Counted from the stretch's first letter, positions 16,982-26,276 are shown. The stretch: 64,000 nt of DNA from Mycolicibacterium poriferae (GCF_010728325.1 NZ_AP022570.1:5332001-5396000), one strand, 5' to 3'. Translations and numbers: made by a program. Notes: generated from the letters alone by a model not told the origin.

Positions 16982-18832
16982 TCACGCCAGCGCCTCCTGC
17001 CAGGCCTGGTGCAGCTTCGCGTAACTGCCGTTGGCGGCGACCAATTCGGCGGGCGAACCGTCCTCGATGATGCGGCCGTGCTCGAGCACCAGCACCCGGT
17101 CGGCGATCTGGACTGTCGAGAGCCGGTGGGCGATCACCAGCGCGGTGCGGTCGGCCAGCACCGTCTCCAAAGCTCGTTGCACCATGCGCTCACTGGGAAT
17201 GTCGAGCGACGAGGTGGCCTCGTCGAGGATCAACACCGCCGGATCGGCCAGGAACGCCCGGGCGAACGCGACCAGCTGGCGCTGCCCTGCGGACAGCCGT
17301 CCACCCCGCTTGGCGACGTCGGTGGCGTAACCCTCCGGTAGTGCCTCGATGAAGGCGTCGGCGCCGACGGCCCGTGCCGCGTCGCGCACCTCGTCCTCGG
17401 TGGCCTCGGGACGACCGAACCTGATGTTGTCGGCGATCGTGCCGCCGAACATGAAGTTCTCCTGGGTCACCATCACGACATGGTGGCGCAGCTCAGCCTG
17501 TGCGACGTCGCGCAGATCCACCCCGTCGAGGGTCACCGACCCCGCCGTCGGGTCGTAGAAGCGCGTGACGAGCTTGGCGATCGTGGTCTTGCCGGCACCG
17601 GTCGTGCCCACCAGCGCCACCGTCTGCCCTGCCGGTACCGTCAGATCCAGGCCGGGCAACACCGGCCGGCCCGCGACGTACTCGAATCGCACATCCTGCA
17701 AGGCGATCTCACCGCGCACCGCGTCGAGCCGACGTGGTTCGTCCGGGTCGTCGATGGCCGGCTTCTGCGCGAGCACCCCCGCGAGTTTCTCCAGTGCCGA
17801 GGCCGCCGACTGGAAGGTGTTGAAGAACTGCGAGATCTCCTGCATGGGTTCGAAGAACATCCGCAGATACAGCAGGAACGCCGTCAACGTGCCGATCGTC
17901 ATCTCGCCGTTCAACACCCGATAGCCGCCGTAGAGCAGCACCACGCCGGTGGTGATGTTGCCGACCAGTTTGACCCCTGGCATGAACACGGCCAGCAGCC
18001 GGAACGTGCGCTCGTTGATCGCCCGGTAGCGGTCGGCGACGTCTTCGAAGATCTCCTGGTTGCGGGGTTCCCGGCGGTAGGCCTGCACCGCCTTGATACC
18101 GGTCATCGTTTCGACGAACTGCACGATGACCAGCGCGGCGATCTCGCGCACCTCGCGGTAGGTCTTCGACGATTCGCGGTGGAACCACGCCACCAGCACG
18201 ACCAGCACCGGGAACGCCACCAGGCACATCAGTCCCAACTTGACGTCGAGGGTCAGCAACAGAATCGCCGTGCCGAACAGCGTCAGCACCGCGGTGATCA
18301 GGCTGTCGAAACCCGTCTCGAGCATGTCCTGGATGGCTTCGACGTCATTGGTCGAGCGGCTGACCACCCGCCCGGACGTGTAGCGGTCGTGGAACGCCAC
18401 GTCGAGTCGGCCGAAATGCCGGAACAGCCGCCGGCGCAGCTCGAGCAGGACCTTCTGACCGGTGCGCCCGGATCGACGCAGGAACACCATCCGGCTGGTG
18501 GCCTGCACGACGACCACGACCCCGAGTGCTGCGACGATGGTCAGCAGCGTGCGCGCCGAACCTCCCTCGACCAGCGGCGGGATACCGTGATCGATGCCGC
18601 GCTGCACCAGGATCGGAACCGACAGCCGGGCAGCGTTTTCCACCACCACGATGACGGCCAACAGCGCAACCGTCCACTTGTACGGTCGCAGCAGTGAACC
18701 CAGCAGCGCCCGCGCCTCCCGCCGGCGGGGCTCCGTCTCGTCGATCGGAAGGTCGGCCTGCTCGGTGAACTTCCCGCGCCAGTCCGACACGTCGGTGTGC
18801 TCGTCGCGCGAACGTTTCTCACTGGTGGTCAT
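16982..18832 (-). CDS. ABC exporter half-transporter, catalytically complete NBD
   Basis: A 616-residue TMD-NBD fusion of the type I exporter class. Six membrane helices occupy residues about 50-340. The NBD shows Walker A GTTGAGKTT, Q-loop VTQENFMF, signature LSAGQRQL, Walker B VLILDEATSSLD and H-loop IAHRLST, so its catalytic Glu and His are present. The ATG overlaps the stop of the preceding half-transporter by 4 nt (ATGA). That gene has a degenerate NBD, so the two probably form an asymmetric heterodimer. The substrate may be a lipid, siderophore or drug; the sequence does not tell. Confidence 0.88.
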   Translation of the reverse strand: MTTSEKRSRDEHTDVSDWRGKFTEQADLPIDETEPRRREARALLGSLLRPYKWTVALLAVIVVVENAARLSVPILVQRGIDHGIPPLVEGGSARTLLTIVAALGVVVVVQATSRMVFLRRSGRTGQKVLLELRRRLFRHFGRLDVAFHDRYTSGRVVSRSTNDVEAIQDMLETGFDSLITAVLTLFGTAILLLTLDVKLGLMCLVAFPVLVVLVAWFHRESSKTYREVREIAALVIVQFVETMTGIKAVQAYRREPRNQEIFEDVADRYRAINERTFRLLAVFMPGVKLVGNITTGVVLLYGGYRVLNGEMTIGTLTAFLLYLRMFFEPMQEISQFFNTFQSAASALEKLAGVLAQKPAIDDPDEPRRLDAVRGEIALQDVRFEYVAGRPVLPGLDLTVPAGQTVALVGTTGAGKTTIAKLVTRFYDPTAGSVTLDGVDLRDVAQAELRHHVVMVTQENFMFGGTIADNIRFGRPEATEDEVRDAARAVGADAFIEALPEGYATDVAKRGGRLSAGQRQLVAFARAFLADPAVLILDEATSSLDIPSERMVQRALETVLADRTALVIAHRLSTVQIADRVLVLEHGRIIEDGSPAELVAANGSYAKLHQAWQEALA

Positions 18833-20895
18833 GGCCGGCGCTCCAGGATCTCGTGCTCGAGCCGGTTGCCCTCGTCACCGTCGTCCGGCTCGAAGATCCG
18901 CAGCCGGTCGATGCTGGTGCGGTCCTCGGGCCAGCGCTCGTCGGACCACTCGCACTCGCGTTCGGCGCCGTCGTCGAGTTCATCGTCCGCGGCCAGCAGG
19001 TACCGGTACTCAGGCACCTCGGCGAGCAGTTCGGCGTGGGTGCCGACATGGGTGATGGTGCCGCGCTGCAGCAGCGCGACGCGGTCGGCAAGCAGCACTG
19101 TCGAGGCTCGGTTGGCCACCACGACGCCGGTCACCGACTCCAGCACGCGCCGCAGCGCCGCCTCGACCACGGCCTCGGTGTGTACGTCCAACGCCGACAG
19201 CGTGTCGTCGAGGACGAGGATCTTGGGCGCCGCCAGAATTGCCCGCGCCAGCGAAAGGCGTTGCCGCTGACCGCCGGATAGGCTCATGCCCTGCTCCCCG
19301 ATGCGGGTCTGCAGACCGAACGGCAGGTCGTAGACGAATTGCGCTGCCGCGACCTCGATGGCGCGGTGCAGCTCGGCGTCGTCGGCATCGGGGCGGCCCA
19401 GCGCGAGGTTCTCGGCGACCGACATGGAGAACAACGTCGGGTCCTCGAAGGCGGTGGCCACCGTCTGCCGCAAAGCATCCAGCGACAGCTCGCGGATGTC
19501 CGTGCCGTCGATGCGGATCTGGCCCTCGGAGACGTCGTAGAGGCGCGACATCAGTCCGACCAACACCGACTTGCCCGAACCGGTGGCACCGACCAGGGCC
19601 AGCGTCTCCCCGGGTTCGACGGTGAGGTTGACATGGCGCAGGGCCCATTCCTGCGACGCGCCGCTATCTCTGTCCGGCCCGCCGGACGCGGCATCTCTGT
19701 CCGGCCCGCCGGACGCGGCATCTCTGTCCGGCCCGCCGGACGCGGCATCTCTGTCCGGCCCGCCGGACGCGGCATCTCTGTTCGGCCCGTCGGATGGGAA
19801 ACGGAAGCCCACGTCGACCAACTCCAGACGTCCCCCACGCGGCGCCTGGTCACGCGGTCCGTCGGTGATGTCACGCGGCGCGTCGAAGATCTCGGCGATG
19901 CGGTTGGCCGCCGTGAACGACTCCTGGGTCATCGACAGCAGGAAGCCCAGCGAGGCGATCGGCCACACCAGCGACAGCATCATCGTGATGAAGGCGACCA
20001 GCGTGCCCAGCGTCACCGAGCCGTTGCCGGCGGCGTACGCGCCGAAGCCGAGCACCACGATCAGCGTCAGGTTGGGGATGATCTCCAGCAGCGTCCAGAA
20101 CTTCGCCGACACCGACACCCGGCCCAGTTGGGTGTCGTAGAGGTCGGTCAGCTGTCTGTCGAATCGGTCGTAGACGTAATCCTCACGACCGAACGACTTG
20201 ATGACCCGCAGCCCGAGCGCGGACTCCTCGACGTGCGTGGCCACATGGCCGGCCTGGTCCTGCGCCTGGCGCGACAGGCGGGTGTACTCCTGCTGGAAAT
20301 GCAGCACCGTCAGTGTGATCGGCACGATCGACACTGCGACCACGACGCCCAGCGGCCAGTACATCACCAGCAGGATCGTGGTGATGACGGTGATCTGCAG
20401 GATGTTGAGCAACAGGAACGTCAGCCCGAAGGACATGAACCGGCGGATGGTGCCCAGATCGTTCATGATCCGCGACAACAGCTGCCCGGACTGCCAGCCA
20501 CCGTGGAACGACATCGGCAGGATCTGCAGACGCGCGTACAGGTCTTTGCGGATATCGGCCTCGACACCCATGGTGGCTCGCGACACCAGCCAGCGGCGGA
20601 TGAACCACAACACCGCCTCGGTGATGCCCACCCCCATGGCGGCCGCGCCCAACAACCACAATCCCTGCTGGTCCTGATGGCGCACAGGGCCGTCGATGAC
20701 GGCCTTGGTCATCAGCGGGATCGAGATCGTCGCGCCCAGGCTGGCAAGCGCGGTCAGCAACATCGCGATCCAGCGCACCCGGTAGGGCATCAGGTATGGC
20801 AGCATCCGCCACAGGTCGGAGCTGGAACGGGCTCGTCGCGGTGGCGGTGCGATCGCAGGCGCTTTGTCCAGCGCGGTCTTGCGGGCGTCAACCAC
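18829..20895 (-). CDS. ABC exporter half-transporter with degenerate NBD and repeat-containing linker
   Basis: A 688-residue TMD-NBD fusion with a GTG start. Walker A GATGSGKSV and signature LSGGQRQRL are intact. The Walker B tail reads VLDDTLSALD (Asp for the catalytic Glu), and the H-loop reads VVANRASTV (no His). This is the pattern of the degenerate half of heterodimeric exporters. Between TMD and NBD an SGGPDRDAA repeat (five copies, about residues 365-410) lengthens the linker. The start overlaps the upstream exporter gene by 8 nt, and the stop overlaps the downstream exporter start by 4 nt, so all three are one translational unit. Confidence 0.88.
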   Translation of the reverse strand: MVDARKTALDKAPAIAPPPRRARSSSDLWRMLPYLMPYRVRWIAMLLTALASLGATISIPLMTKAVIDGPVRHQDQQGLWLLGAAAMGVGITEAVLWFIRRWLVSRATMGVEADIRKDLYARLQILPMSFHGGWQSGQLLSRIMNDLGTIRRFMSFGLTFLLLNILQITVITTILLVMYWPLGVVVAVSIVPITLTVLHFQQEYTRLSRQAQDQAGHVATHVEESALGLRVIKSFGREDYVYDRFDRQLTDLYDTQLGRVSVSAKFWTLLEIIPNLTLIVVLGFGAYAAGNGSVTLGTLVAFITMMLSLVWPIASLGFLLSMTQESFTAANRIAEIFDAPRDITDGPRDQAPRGGRLELVDVGFRFPSDGPNRDAASGGPDRDAASGGPDRDAASGGPDRDAASGGPDRDSGASQEWALRHVNLTVEPGETLALVGATGSGKSVLVGLMSRLYDVSEGQIRIDGTDIRELSLDALRQTVATAFEDPTLFSMSVAENLALGRPDADDAELHRAIEVAAAQFVYDLPFGLQTRIGEQGMSLSGGQRQRLSLARAILAAPKILVLDDTLSALDVHTEAVVEAALRRVLESVTGVVVANRASTVLLADRVALLQRGTITHVGTHAELLAEVPEYRYLLAADDELDDGAERECEWSDERWPEDRTSIDRLRIFEPDDGDEGNRLEHEILERRP
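19667..19800. repeat. 27-bp in-frame tandem repeat (VNTR-like) inside an ABC exporter gene
   Basis: The unit begins TCTCTGTCCGGCCCGCCG and repeats exactly at 19667, 19694, 19721 and 19748. A degenerate fifth copy starts at 19775. Being 27 bp long, each unit adds nine residues (read on the minus strand as DAASGGPDR) without breaking the frame. The location is the hinge between membrane domain and NBD. Copy number is likely to vary between strains. Confidence 0.92.
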
Positions 20896-22900
20896 TTAGG
20901 AGATCTTCCCATTGCCCGCAACTGGTTAACCCTTTCGCCGGAACGGAGTTGCGTGCGCAGTAGGCAGCGTGCGGGCCGCGGGGAGTGCAGCTGCGGCGTT
21001 CGGTGCCGAACTGGGTGTGATGGAGCCCGGCGTAGCGACCGCCGCGTCCCAGCAGCTCCTGGTGGGTGCCACGCTCGACGATACGGCCGTCCTCGACGAC
21101 CAGGATCATGTCCGCCGCGCGCACCGTGGACAGCCGGTGGGCGATGACGATCGATGTCCGGCCGCTGAGTGCCTCGGCCAACGCCTGCTGGACGGCGGCC
21201 TCGGATTCGGAGTCCAGCGACGCGGTGGCCTCGTCCAGAATCACGACCTGCGGGGACGCCAGCAGCAGCCGGGCGATGGTCAGACGCTGCCGCTGCCCAC
21301 CCGAGAGCCGGTAACCGCGCTCACCGACGATCGTGTCCAGACCGTCGGGCATGTCGGCGACCACATCGGCCAACCGGGCCCGCCGCAGTGCCTCCCACAG
21401 CGCGTCGTCGGTGGCCGGCGGTCCGGACAGCTGCAGGTTGGCCCTGATCGACTCGTGGAACAGGTGACCGTCCTGAGTGACCATGCCGACCGTGTCCTTC
21501 AGCGACGCGAACGTCACGTCGCGCACGTCTCGCCCGTTGAGCCGGACGGCGCCGGAGGCTCCGGTCTGATCGGACGGCCCGCCGTCCACGTCATACAGGC
21601 GCGCGATCAGCGCAGCGATCGTCGACTTGCCCGCTCCGGACGGGCCGACCAGTGCCACCATCTGGCCGGGCTCGGCGGTGAACGACACCCCGTGCAGCAC
21701 CTCGTCGCCGCCCCGGTCGTCCAGTTCGGCCACCTCCTCCAGTGACGCCAGGGAGACTTTGTCCGCCGACGGATAGGAAAAGTGCACGTCGTCGAACTGC
21801 ACGGCGACCCCGCCGTCTGCCCGCCGGGGCACCTCGACCGCGTCGGGGGCCTCCCGGATCAGCGGCACCAGATCGAGCACCTCGAACACGCGCTCGAAGC
21901 TGACCAGCGCGCTGGCGATCTCCACCCGCGCGTTGGCCAGCGCCGTCAACGGCGCATACAGCCGGGTCAGCAGCAACGCCAGCGCGACGATCGAGCCCGC
22001 CTGCAACTGCCCGCCCAGAGCCAGTGCACCACCCAGGCCGTACACCAGGGCCAGCGCCAGCGCCGACATCAACGTCAACGAGTTCATGAATGTCGACTGC
22101 AGCATCGAGGTGCGGACCCCGATGTCGCCGACCCGTCCGGCTCGGACCTCGAACTCGCCGGACTCCGCGCCGGGGTCACCGAACAGCTTGACCAGCGTCG
22201 CGCCGGGCGCCGAGAACCGCTCGGTCATCTGGGTGTTCATGGTCGCGTTGTGGATGGCCGCCTCCCGCGAGAGCCGCGCCATCGACGCGCCGATGCGACG
22301 GGCCGGGATCAGGAACAGCGGCATCAGGGCCAGCGACAGCAGCGTGATCTGCCACGAGATGCTCAGCATCACCACCAAGGTCAAAGTGAGCGTGACCAGG
22401 TTGGACACCACTCCGGACAACGTGTCGGAGAACGCGCGCTGCGCACCCAACACGTCGTTGCCCAGCCGGCTGACCAGCGCGCCGGTCCTGGTACGGGTGA
22501 AGAACGCCACCGGCATGCGCTGGACGTGGTCGAACACCGCGGTGCGCAGATCCAGGATCAGGCCTTCGCCGATCGTCGCCGACAACCAGCGCGTCACCAG
22601 CGCCACCCCCGCCTCGGCCAGCGCGACCACAGCGATGACCACAGCCAGCATCACCACCACCCTGGTGGTGCCCGAGCCCGTGATCTCGTCGACCACCCGG
22701 CCGGCCAGCAGCGGCGTGGCCACCGTGAGCAGGGCACTGACCACGCTGACCGCCAGGAAAACCGCCAGCTTGCGGTGATGCCGCTGGGCGAACCGCCAGA
22801 TCCGGCTGAGCAGGCGTCGGTCGGCCAGCGAGCGCAGCTCACCGCCACGCGCCCGCGTCTGCCGGTACAGGGATTGCCGGGCAACCGTTTCCAAGCTCAT
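20888..22900 (-). CDS. ABC exporter half-transporter, first gene of a three-exporter operon
   Basis: A 670-residue TMD-NBD fusion from ATG 22900; a Met eight codons upstream is possible, but GGTGA lies 6 nt before 22900. The NBD has Walker A GPSGAGKST, Q-loop VTQDGHLFHESI, signature LSGGQRQRL, Walker B VVILDEATASLD and H-loop IAHRLST, all canonical, so it can work as a homodimer. After the usual end (YAGLHHTQFG) there is an unusual tail of about 38 residues with three Cys, overlapping the next gene start by 8 nt. Confidence 0.86.
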   Translation of the reverse strand: MSLETVARQSLYRQTRARGGELRSLADRRLLSRIWRFAQRHHRKLAVFLAVSVVSALLTVATPLLAGRVVDEITGSGTTRVVVMLAVVIAVVALAEAGVALVTRWLSATIGEGLILDLRTAVFDHVQRMPVAFFTRTRTGALVSRLGNDVLGAQRAFSDTLSGVVSNLVTLTLTLVVMLSISWQITLLSLALMPLFLIPARRIGASMARLSREAAIHNATMNTQMTERFSAPGATLVKLFGDPGAESGEFEVRAGRVGDIGVRTSMLQSTFMNSLTLMSALALALVYGLGGALALGGQLQAGSIVALALLLTRLYAPLTALANARVEIASALVSFERVFEVLDLVPLIREAPDAVEVPRRADGGVAVQFDDVHFSYPSADKVSLASLEEVAELDDRGGDEVLHGVSFTAEPGQMVALVGPSGAGKSTIAALIARLYDVDGGPSDQTGASGAVRLNGRDVRDVTFASLKDTVGMVTQDGHLFHESIRANLQLSGPPATDDALWEALRRARLADVVADMPDGLDTIVGERGYRLSGGQRQRLTIARLLLASPQVVILDEATASLDSESEAAVQQALAEALSGRTSIVIAHRLSTVRAADMILVVEDGRIVERGTHQELLGRGGRYAGLHHTQFGTERRSCTPRGPHAAYCARNSVPAKGLTSCGQWEDLLSG

Positions 22901-22914
22901 GTTTTCACCGTAAA

Positions 22915-22934
22915 ACCTGAACAAAGATTCAGGT
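22915..22934. promoter_or_regulatory. 20-bp palindrome in front of the ABC exporter operon
   Basis: ACCTGAA (22915-22921), a 6-nt spacer, TTCAGGT (22928-22934). It sits 15 nt upstream of the exporter ATG at 22900, between that operon and the divergent prrA. Symmetry and position fit a MarR- or TetR-type operator repressing the exporters. The regulator is not encoded next to it. Confidence 0.5.
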
Positions 22935-23085
22935 CAAAGGCTTCCAGGCGTGCCGCGTGAGCCACCGCACGCCGCGGTCCGGAAAGTGCGGACATCCCAC
23001 ACGCGCCGACGTGCCAGGGTCGGATTTCTCGCCGCACCGGCCGCCGGGCGTTGCCTCCGCCGGGCGATGGCCTTCATCGGGCAAG

Positions 23086-23796
23086 ATGTCGGGCATGGAC
23101 AGTGGTGTGAGCTCACCTCGCGTGCTCGTCGTCGACGACGATCCCGACGTCCTGGCTTCCCTGGAGCGGGGGCTACGGCTGTCTGGGTTCGAGGTCTTCA
23201 CCGCCGTCGACGGAGCAGAGGCGCTGCGCAGCGCCACCGAGACCAAACCGGACGCGATCGTGCTCGACATCAACATGCCGGTGCTCGACGGCGTGTCGGT
23301 GGTCACCGCGCTGCGCGCGATGGACAACGACGTACCGGTCTGCGTGCTGTCCGCACGGTCCTCGGTCGACGACCGGGTCTCCGGTCTGGAAGCCGGTGCC
23401 GACGACTACCTCGTCAAGCCGTTCGTGCTGGCCGAGCTGGTCGCGCGGGTCAAGGCGCTGCTGCGTCGGCGCGGATCGACGGCGACGTTCTCGTCGGAGA
23501 CCATCACCGTCGGACCGCTGGAAGTCGACATCCCCGGCCGACGCGCCCGTGTCGACGGTGTCGACGTCGACCTGACCAAACGCGAGTTCGACCTGCTGGC
23601 GGTGCTCGCCGAACACAAGACGGCGGTGCTGTCCCGGGCGCAACTCCTCGAGCTGGTGTGGGGCTATGACTTCGCCGCCGACACCAACGTCGTCGATGTT
23701 TTCATCGGCTACCTGCGACGCAAATTGGAAGCCGGCGGCGCGCCCCGGCTGCTGCACACCGTCCGCGGCGTGGGGTTCGTCCTCAGGCAGCAATAG
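23086..23796 (+). CDS. prrA: Response regulator PrrA
   Basis: A 236-residue OmpR-family response regulator. The receiver domain has the acidic pocket VVDDDPD, phospho-acceptor Asp61 in [10 protein letters not shown], and the KP motif YLVKPF. The C-terminal winged helix (about residues 140-235) includes [12 protein letters not shown] and [20 protein letters not shown]. The start at 23086 gives exactly the M. tuberculosis PrrA length, with a near-identical N terminus (MSGMDSGV). PrrA is part of the PrrAB system, essential in M. tuberculosis and linked to respiration, ammonium and lipid metabolism. prrB follows 18 nt later. Confidence 0.95.
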   Translation: MSGMDSGVSSPRVLVVDDDPDVLASLERGLRLSGFEVFTAVDGAEALRSATETKPDAIVLDINMPVLDGVSVVTALRAMDNDVPVCVLSARSSVDDRVSGLEAGADDYLVKPFVLAELVARVKALLRRRGSTATFSSETITVGPLEVDIPGRRARVDGVDVDLTKREFDLLAVLAEHKTAVLSRAQLLELVWGYDFAADTNVVDVFIGYLRRKLEAGGAPRLLHTVRGVGFVLRQQ

Positions 23797-23814
23797 GATC
23801 GGCCGCCGAACGAC

Positions 23815-25158
23815 ATGGTCGCGCTGTCCCGGATCTTCCGTCGCACACCGTCGCTGCGCACGCGGGTCGCGTTCGCCACCGCCGTCGCCGCCGCGATCGT
23901 GGTCGGCATCGTCGGGACCGTCGTCTGGATCGGCATCACACAGGACCGCAAGGAGCGGCTGGACCGCCGCCTGGACGAGGCGGCCGGTTTCGCCATTCCT
24001 TTCCTGCCACTCGGCCTCGACGAGATCCCGCCGTCGCCCAACGACCAGGACGCCGTCATCACGGTGCGCCGCCCCGACGGGCAGGTGAGCTCCAACTCCA
24101 AGGTGGTCCTGCCCGAGCTGGACCCCGGATACGCCGACACCTTCGTCGACGGGGTGCGCTACCGGGTCCGCACGGTCGAGCTGTCCGCGCCGGAGCCGAT
24201 GTCGGTTGCCGTCGGCGCCACCTACGACGCGACAATCGCCGACACCAAGAACCTGCACCGTCGCGTCCTGATCATCTGCACCCTGGCGGTGGCCGCCGGC
24301 TCGTTCGGCGGCTGGCTGCTGGCGGCGTTCGCGGTCCGCCCGTTCAAGCGGTTGGCTCAGCAGACCCGCCAGATCGACGCCGGCGACGAACCTCCGGACA
24401 TCGACATCCGGGGCGCCACCGAGGCCGTCGAGATCGCCGACGCGCTCAAAGGCACGTTGGAGCGCATCTGGGAAGAACAGGGCCGCACCAAGGCGGCGCT
24501 GACTTCCGCGCGGGACTTCGCCTCGGTGTCGGCGCACGAACTGCGCACCCCGCTCACCGCGATGCGCACCAACCTGGAGGTGCTTTCGACGCTCGACCTG
24601 GGCGAAGAACAGCGCAAGGAAGTGGTCGGCGACGTCATCCGCACCCAGACCCGCATCGAGGCCACCCTCGGCGCACTGGAGCGGCTGGCGCAGGGCGAGT
24701 TGTCCACCGCCGACGACCACGTGCCGGTGGACATCACCGAGCTGCTCGACCGCGCCGCCCACGACGCGATGCGCGTCTACCCGGACCTGGACGTGTCGTT
24801 GGTCCCCGCGCCCACGGTCATCATCGTCGGGCTGCCGACCGGCCTGCGGTTGGCTGTGGACAATGCGATCGCCAACGCCGTCAAACACGGCGGCGCGACG
24901 CGCGTTCAGCTCTCGGCGGTCAGCTCCCGTGAAGGGGTGGAGATCGCCATCGACGACGACGGGGTCGGTGTGCCCGAGGAGGAACGCACCGTCGTGTTCG
25001 ACCGGTTCTCCCGGGGGTCGACGGCGTCGCACTCGGGCTCGGGTCTCGGTCTGGCCCTGGTGGCGCAGCAAGCCGAGTTGCACGGGGGGACGGCGTCGCT
25101 GGAGGCCAGCCCGCTGGGCGGGGCTCGGCTGCTGCTGAAGCTGCCCCCACCGAGTTAG
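23815..25158 (+). CDS. prrB: Sensor histidine kinase PrrB
   Basis: A 447-residue sensor kinase. A transmembrane helix lies at about residues 18-42 and a second at about 150-172, with an extracellular sensor domain between them. A HAMP domain (VRPFKRLAQQTRQIDAGDEP) follows. The DHp helix carries phosphorylated His241 in SAHELRTPLTA. The ATPase domain has N-box NAIANAVKHGG, G1 IDDDGVGVPEEE and G2 SGSGLGLALV. It phosphorylates PrrA, encoded just upstream. Its stop overlaps the stop of the convergent FKBP gene. Confidence 0.95.
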   Translation: MVALSRIFRRTPSLRTRVAFATAVAAAIVVGIVGTVVWIGITQDRKERLDRRLDEAAGFAIPFLPLGLDEIPPSPNDQDAVITVRRPDGQVSSNSKVVLPELDPGYADTFVDGVRYRVRTVELSAPEPMSVAVGATYDATIADTKNLHRRVLIICTLAVAAGSFGGWLLAAFAVRPFKRLAQQTRQIDAGDEPPDIDIRGATEAVEIADALKGTLERIWEEQGRTKAALTSARDFASVSAHELRTPLTAMRTNLEVLSTLDLGEEQRKEVVGDVIRTQTRIEATLGALERLAQGELSTADDHVPVDITELLDRAAHDAMRVYPDLDVSLVPAPTVIIVGLPTGLRLAVDNAIANAVKHGGATRVQLSAVSSREGVEIAIDDDGVGVPEEERTVVFDRFSRGSTASHSGSGLGLALVAQQAELHGGTASLEASPLGGARLLLKLPPPS

Positions 25159-25517
25159 CGGGTGGCCAGCAGGTCGATGACGAAGATAAGCGTCTTGCCC
25201 GACAACCGGTGCCCGCCACCGGCGGGGCCGTAGGCCTGCGCGGGCGGGATCGTCAGCTGGCGCCGGCCGCCCACCTTCATGCCGGGAATGCCGTCCTGCC
25301 AGCCCTGGATGAGACCGCGCAGTGGGAACTCGATGGACTCGCCGCGATTCCAGGAGCTGTCGAACTCCTCGCCGGTGTCGTACTCGACGCCCACGTAGTG
25401 CACCTGGACGTTGGCGCCGGGGACCGCTTCCGCGCCGTCACCGACGATGATGTCCTCGATCACCAACTCAGACGGTGGCGGGCCGTCGGGGAACTCGATC
25501 TCGGGTTTGGATGCCAT
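25155..25517 (-). CDS. FKBP-type peptidyl-prolyl cis-trans isomerase
   Basis: A 120-residue single-domain FKBP. Typical elements are VQVHYVGVEYDTGEEFDSSW, FPLRGLIQGWQDGIPGMKVG, GRRQLTIPPAQAYG and LIFVIDLLA, which line the hydrophobic proline-binding pocket. There is no signal peptide, so it is cytoplasmic and probably assists folding at X-Pro bonds. An SDR gene lies 3 nt upstream on the same strand, suggesting co-transcription. Confidence 0.92.
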   Translation of the reverse strand: MASKPEIEFPDGPPPSELVIEDIIVGDGAEAVPGANVQVHYVGVEYDTGEEFDSSWNRGESIEFPLRGLIQGWQDGIPGMKVGGRRQLTIPPAQAYGPAGGGHRLSGKTLIFVIDLLATR

Positions 25518-25520
25518 GCC

Positions 25521-26276
25521 TCAGCCTAAACCGGCGCGCACCTCGTCGGGCTGCAGCCATTCGGTCGGCCTCAGCAAGACCACCTCCGGGATGATGCACG
25601 CGGCCGAGAGCCGAGTGGTCATCGCGACCACCTCAGCGACGTCGCTGGGCGTGATCATCGTCGACGCGGCGATCTCATCGCGGTAGCCGTCGGCCATCGG
25701 GGTGTCGACCAGGCCCGGGCAGATTGCGGTGGCCTTGATTCCCGACGGGGCCAGCTCGTCGTGCAGCGCTTCGGTGAAGCCGACGACGGCGGCCTTGGTC
25801 GCCGAATACGACGACAGGGTGGCCTCTCCCCGCTTGCCCGCATTTGATGCCGTGTTGACGACTTGTGCGCAGCCGCGTTGTCGCACTGCAGCTTTGAGCA
25901 GCGGCAGGGCTTTGTCGGTGAGCAGCACGACGGCGCGGATGTTGACTGCGAGCTGGTGGTCGAGGAAGTCGGCAGTGATGTCACCGACCAGCCGGTGCCC
26001 GGACACCCCGGCATTGTTCACCAAGATGTCGAGTGCGCCGTGCGTGGCGGAGTGGAAGGCGACCGCCTCGTCGAGGAAGGCTTCCTCGGTGAGCGAGCCG
26101 GCCAGCTGCTGCACCGGCGGCCCGGCCCCCTCCGTGACGTGACGCGCGGCGGCGGCGAGCTTGGCGGGGTCGCGCGCCACCATCGTGACGGCGAAGCCCT
26201 CTCGACGCAGCGCCCCGGCGACCGCCAAGCCGATGCCGCTCGATGCTCCGGTGACCAGGGCGCTGCGCTCGTTCAT
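25521..26276 (-). CDS. Short-chain dehydrogenase/reductase
   Basis: A 251-residue classical SDR. The N-terminal Rossmann motif is TGASSGIG (residues 9-16), followed by DILVNNAGVSG, an active-site Ser in NTASNAGKRGEATLSS, and the YSATK motif supplying Tyr and Lys. ICPGLVDTPM is the usual PG-motif. The basic residue after the first beta strand (ARDPAKL) hints at NADPH. Substrate unknown. It is probably co-transcribed with the FKBP gene downstream. Confidence 0.88.
   Translation of the reverse strand: MNERSALVTGASSGIGLAVAGALRREGFAVTMVARDPAKLAAAARHVTEGAGPPVQQLAGSLTEEAFLDEAVAFHSATHGALDILVNNAGVSGHRLVGDITADFLDHQLAVNIRAVVLLTDKALPLLKAAVRQRGCAQVVNTASNAGKRGEATLSSYSATKAAVVGFTEALHDELAPSGIKATAICPGLVDTPMADGYRDEIAASTMITPSDVAEVVAMTTRLSAACIIPEVVLLRPTEWLQPDEVRAGLG

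Noticed and set aside
21782..22960. A 392-codon plus-strand frame opposite an ABC exporter
   Set aside because: Antisense shadow, mostly Arg, Gln and His, with no domain.
23173..25083. A 636-codon minus-strand frame across prrA and prrB
   Set aside because: It is antisense to two clearly real genes, with His/Gln/Arg-rich composition typical of shadow frames.
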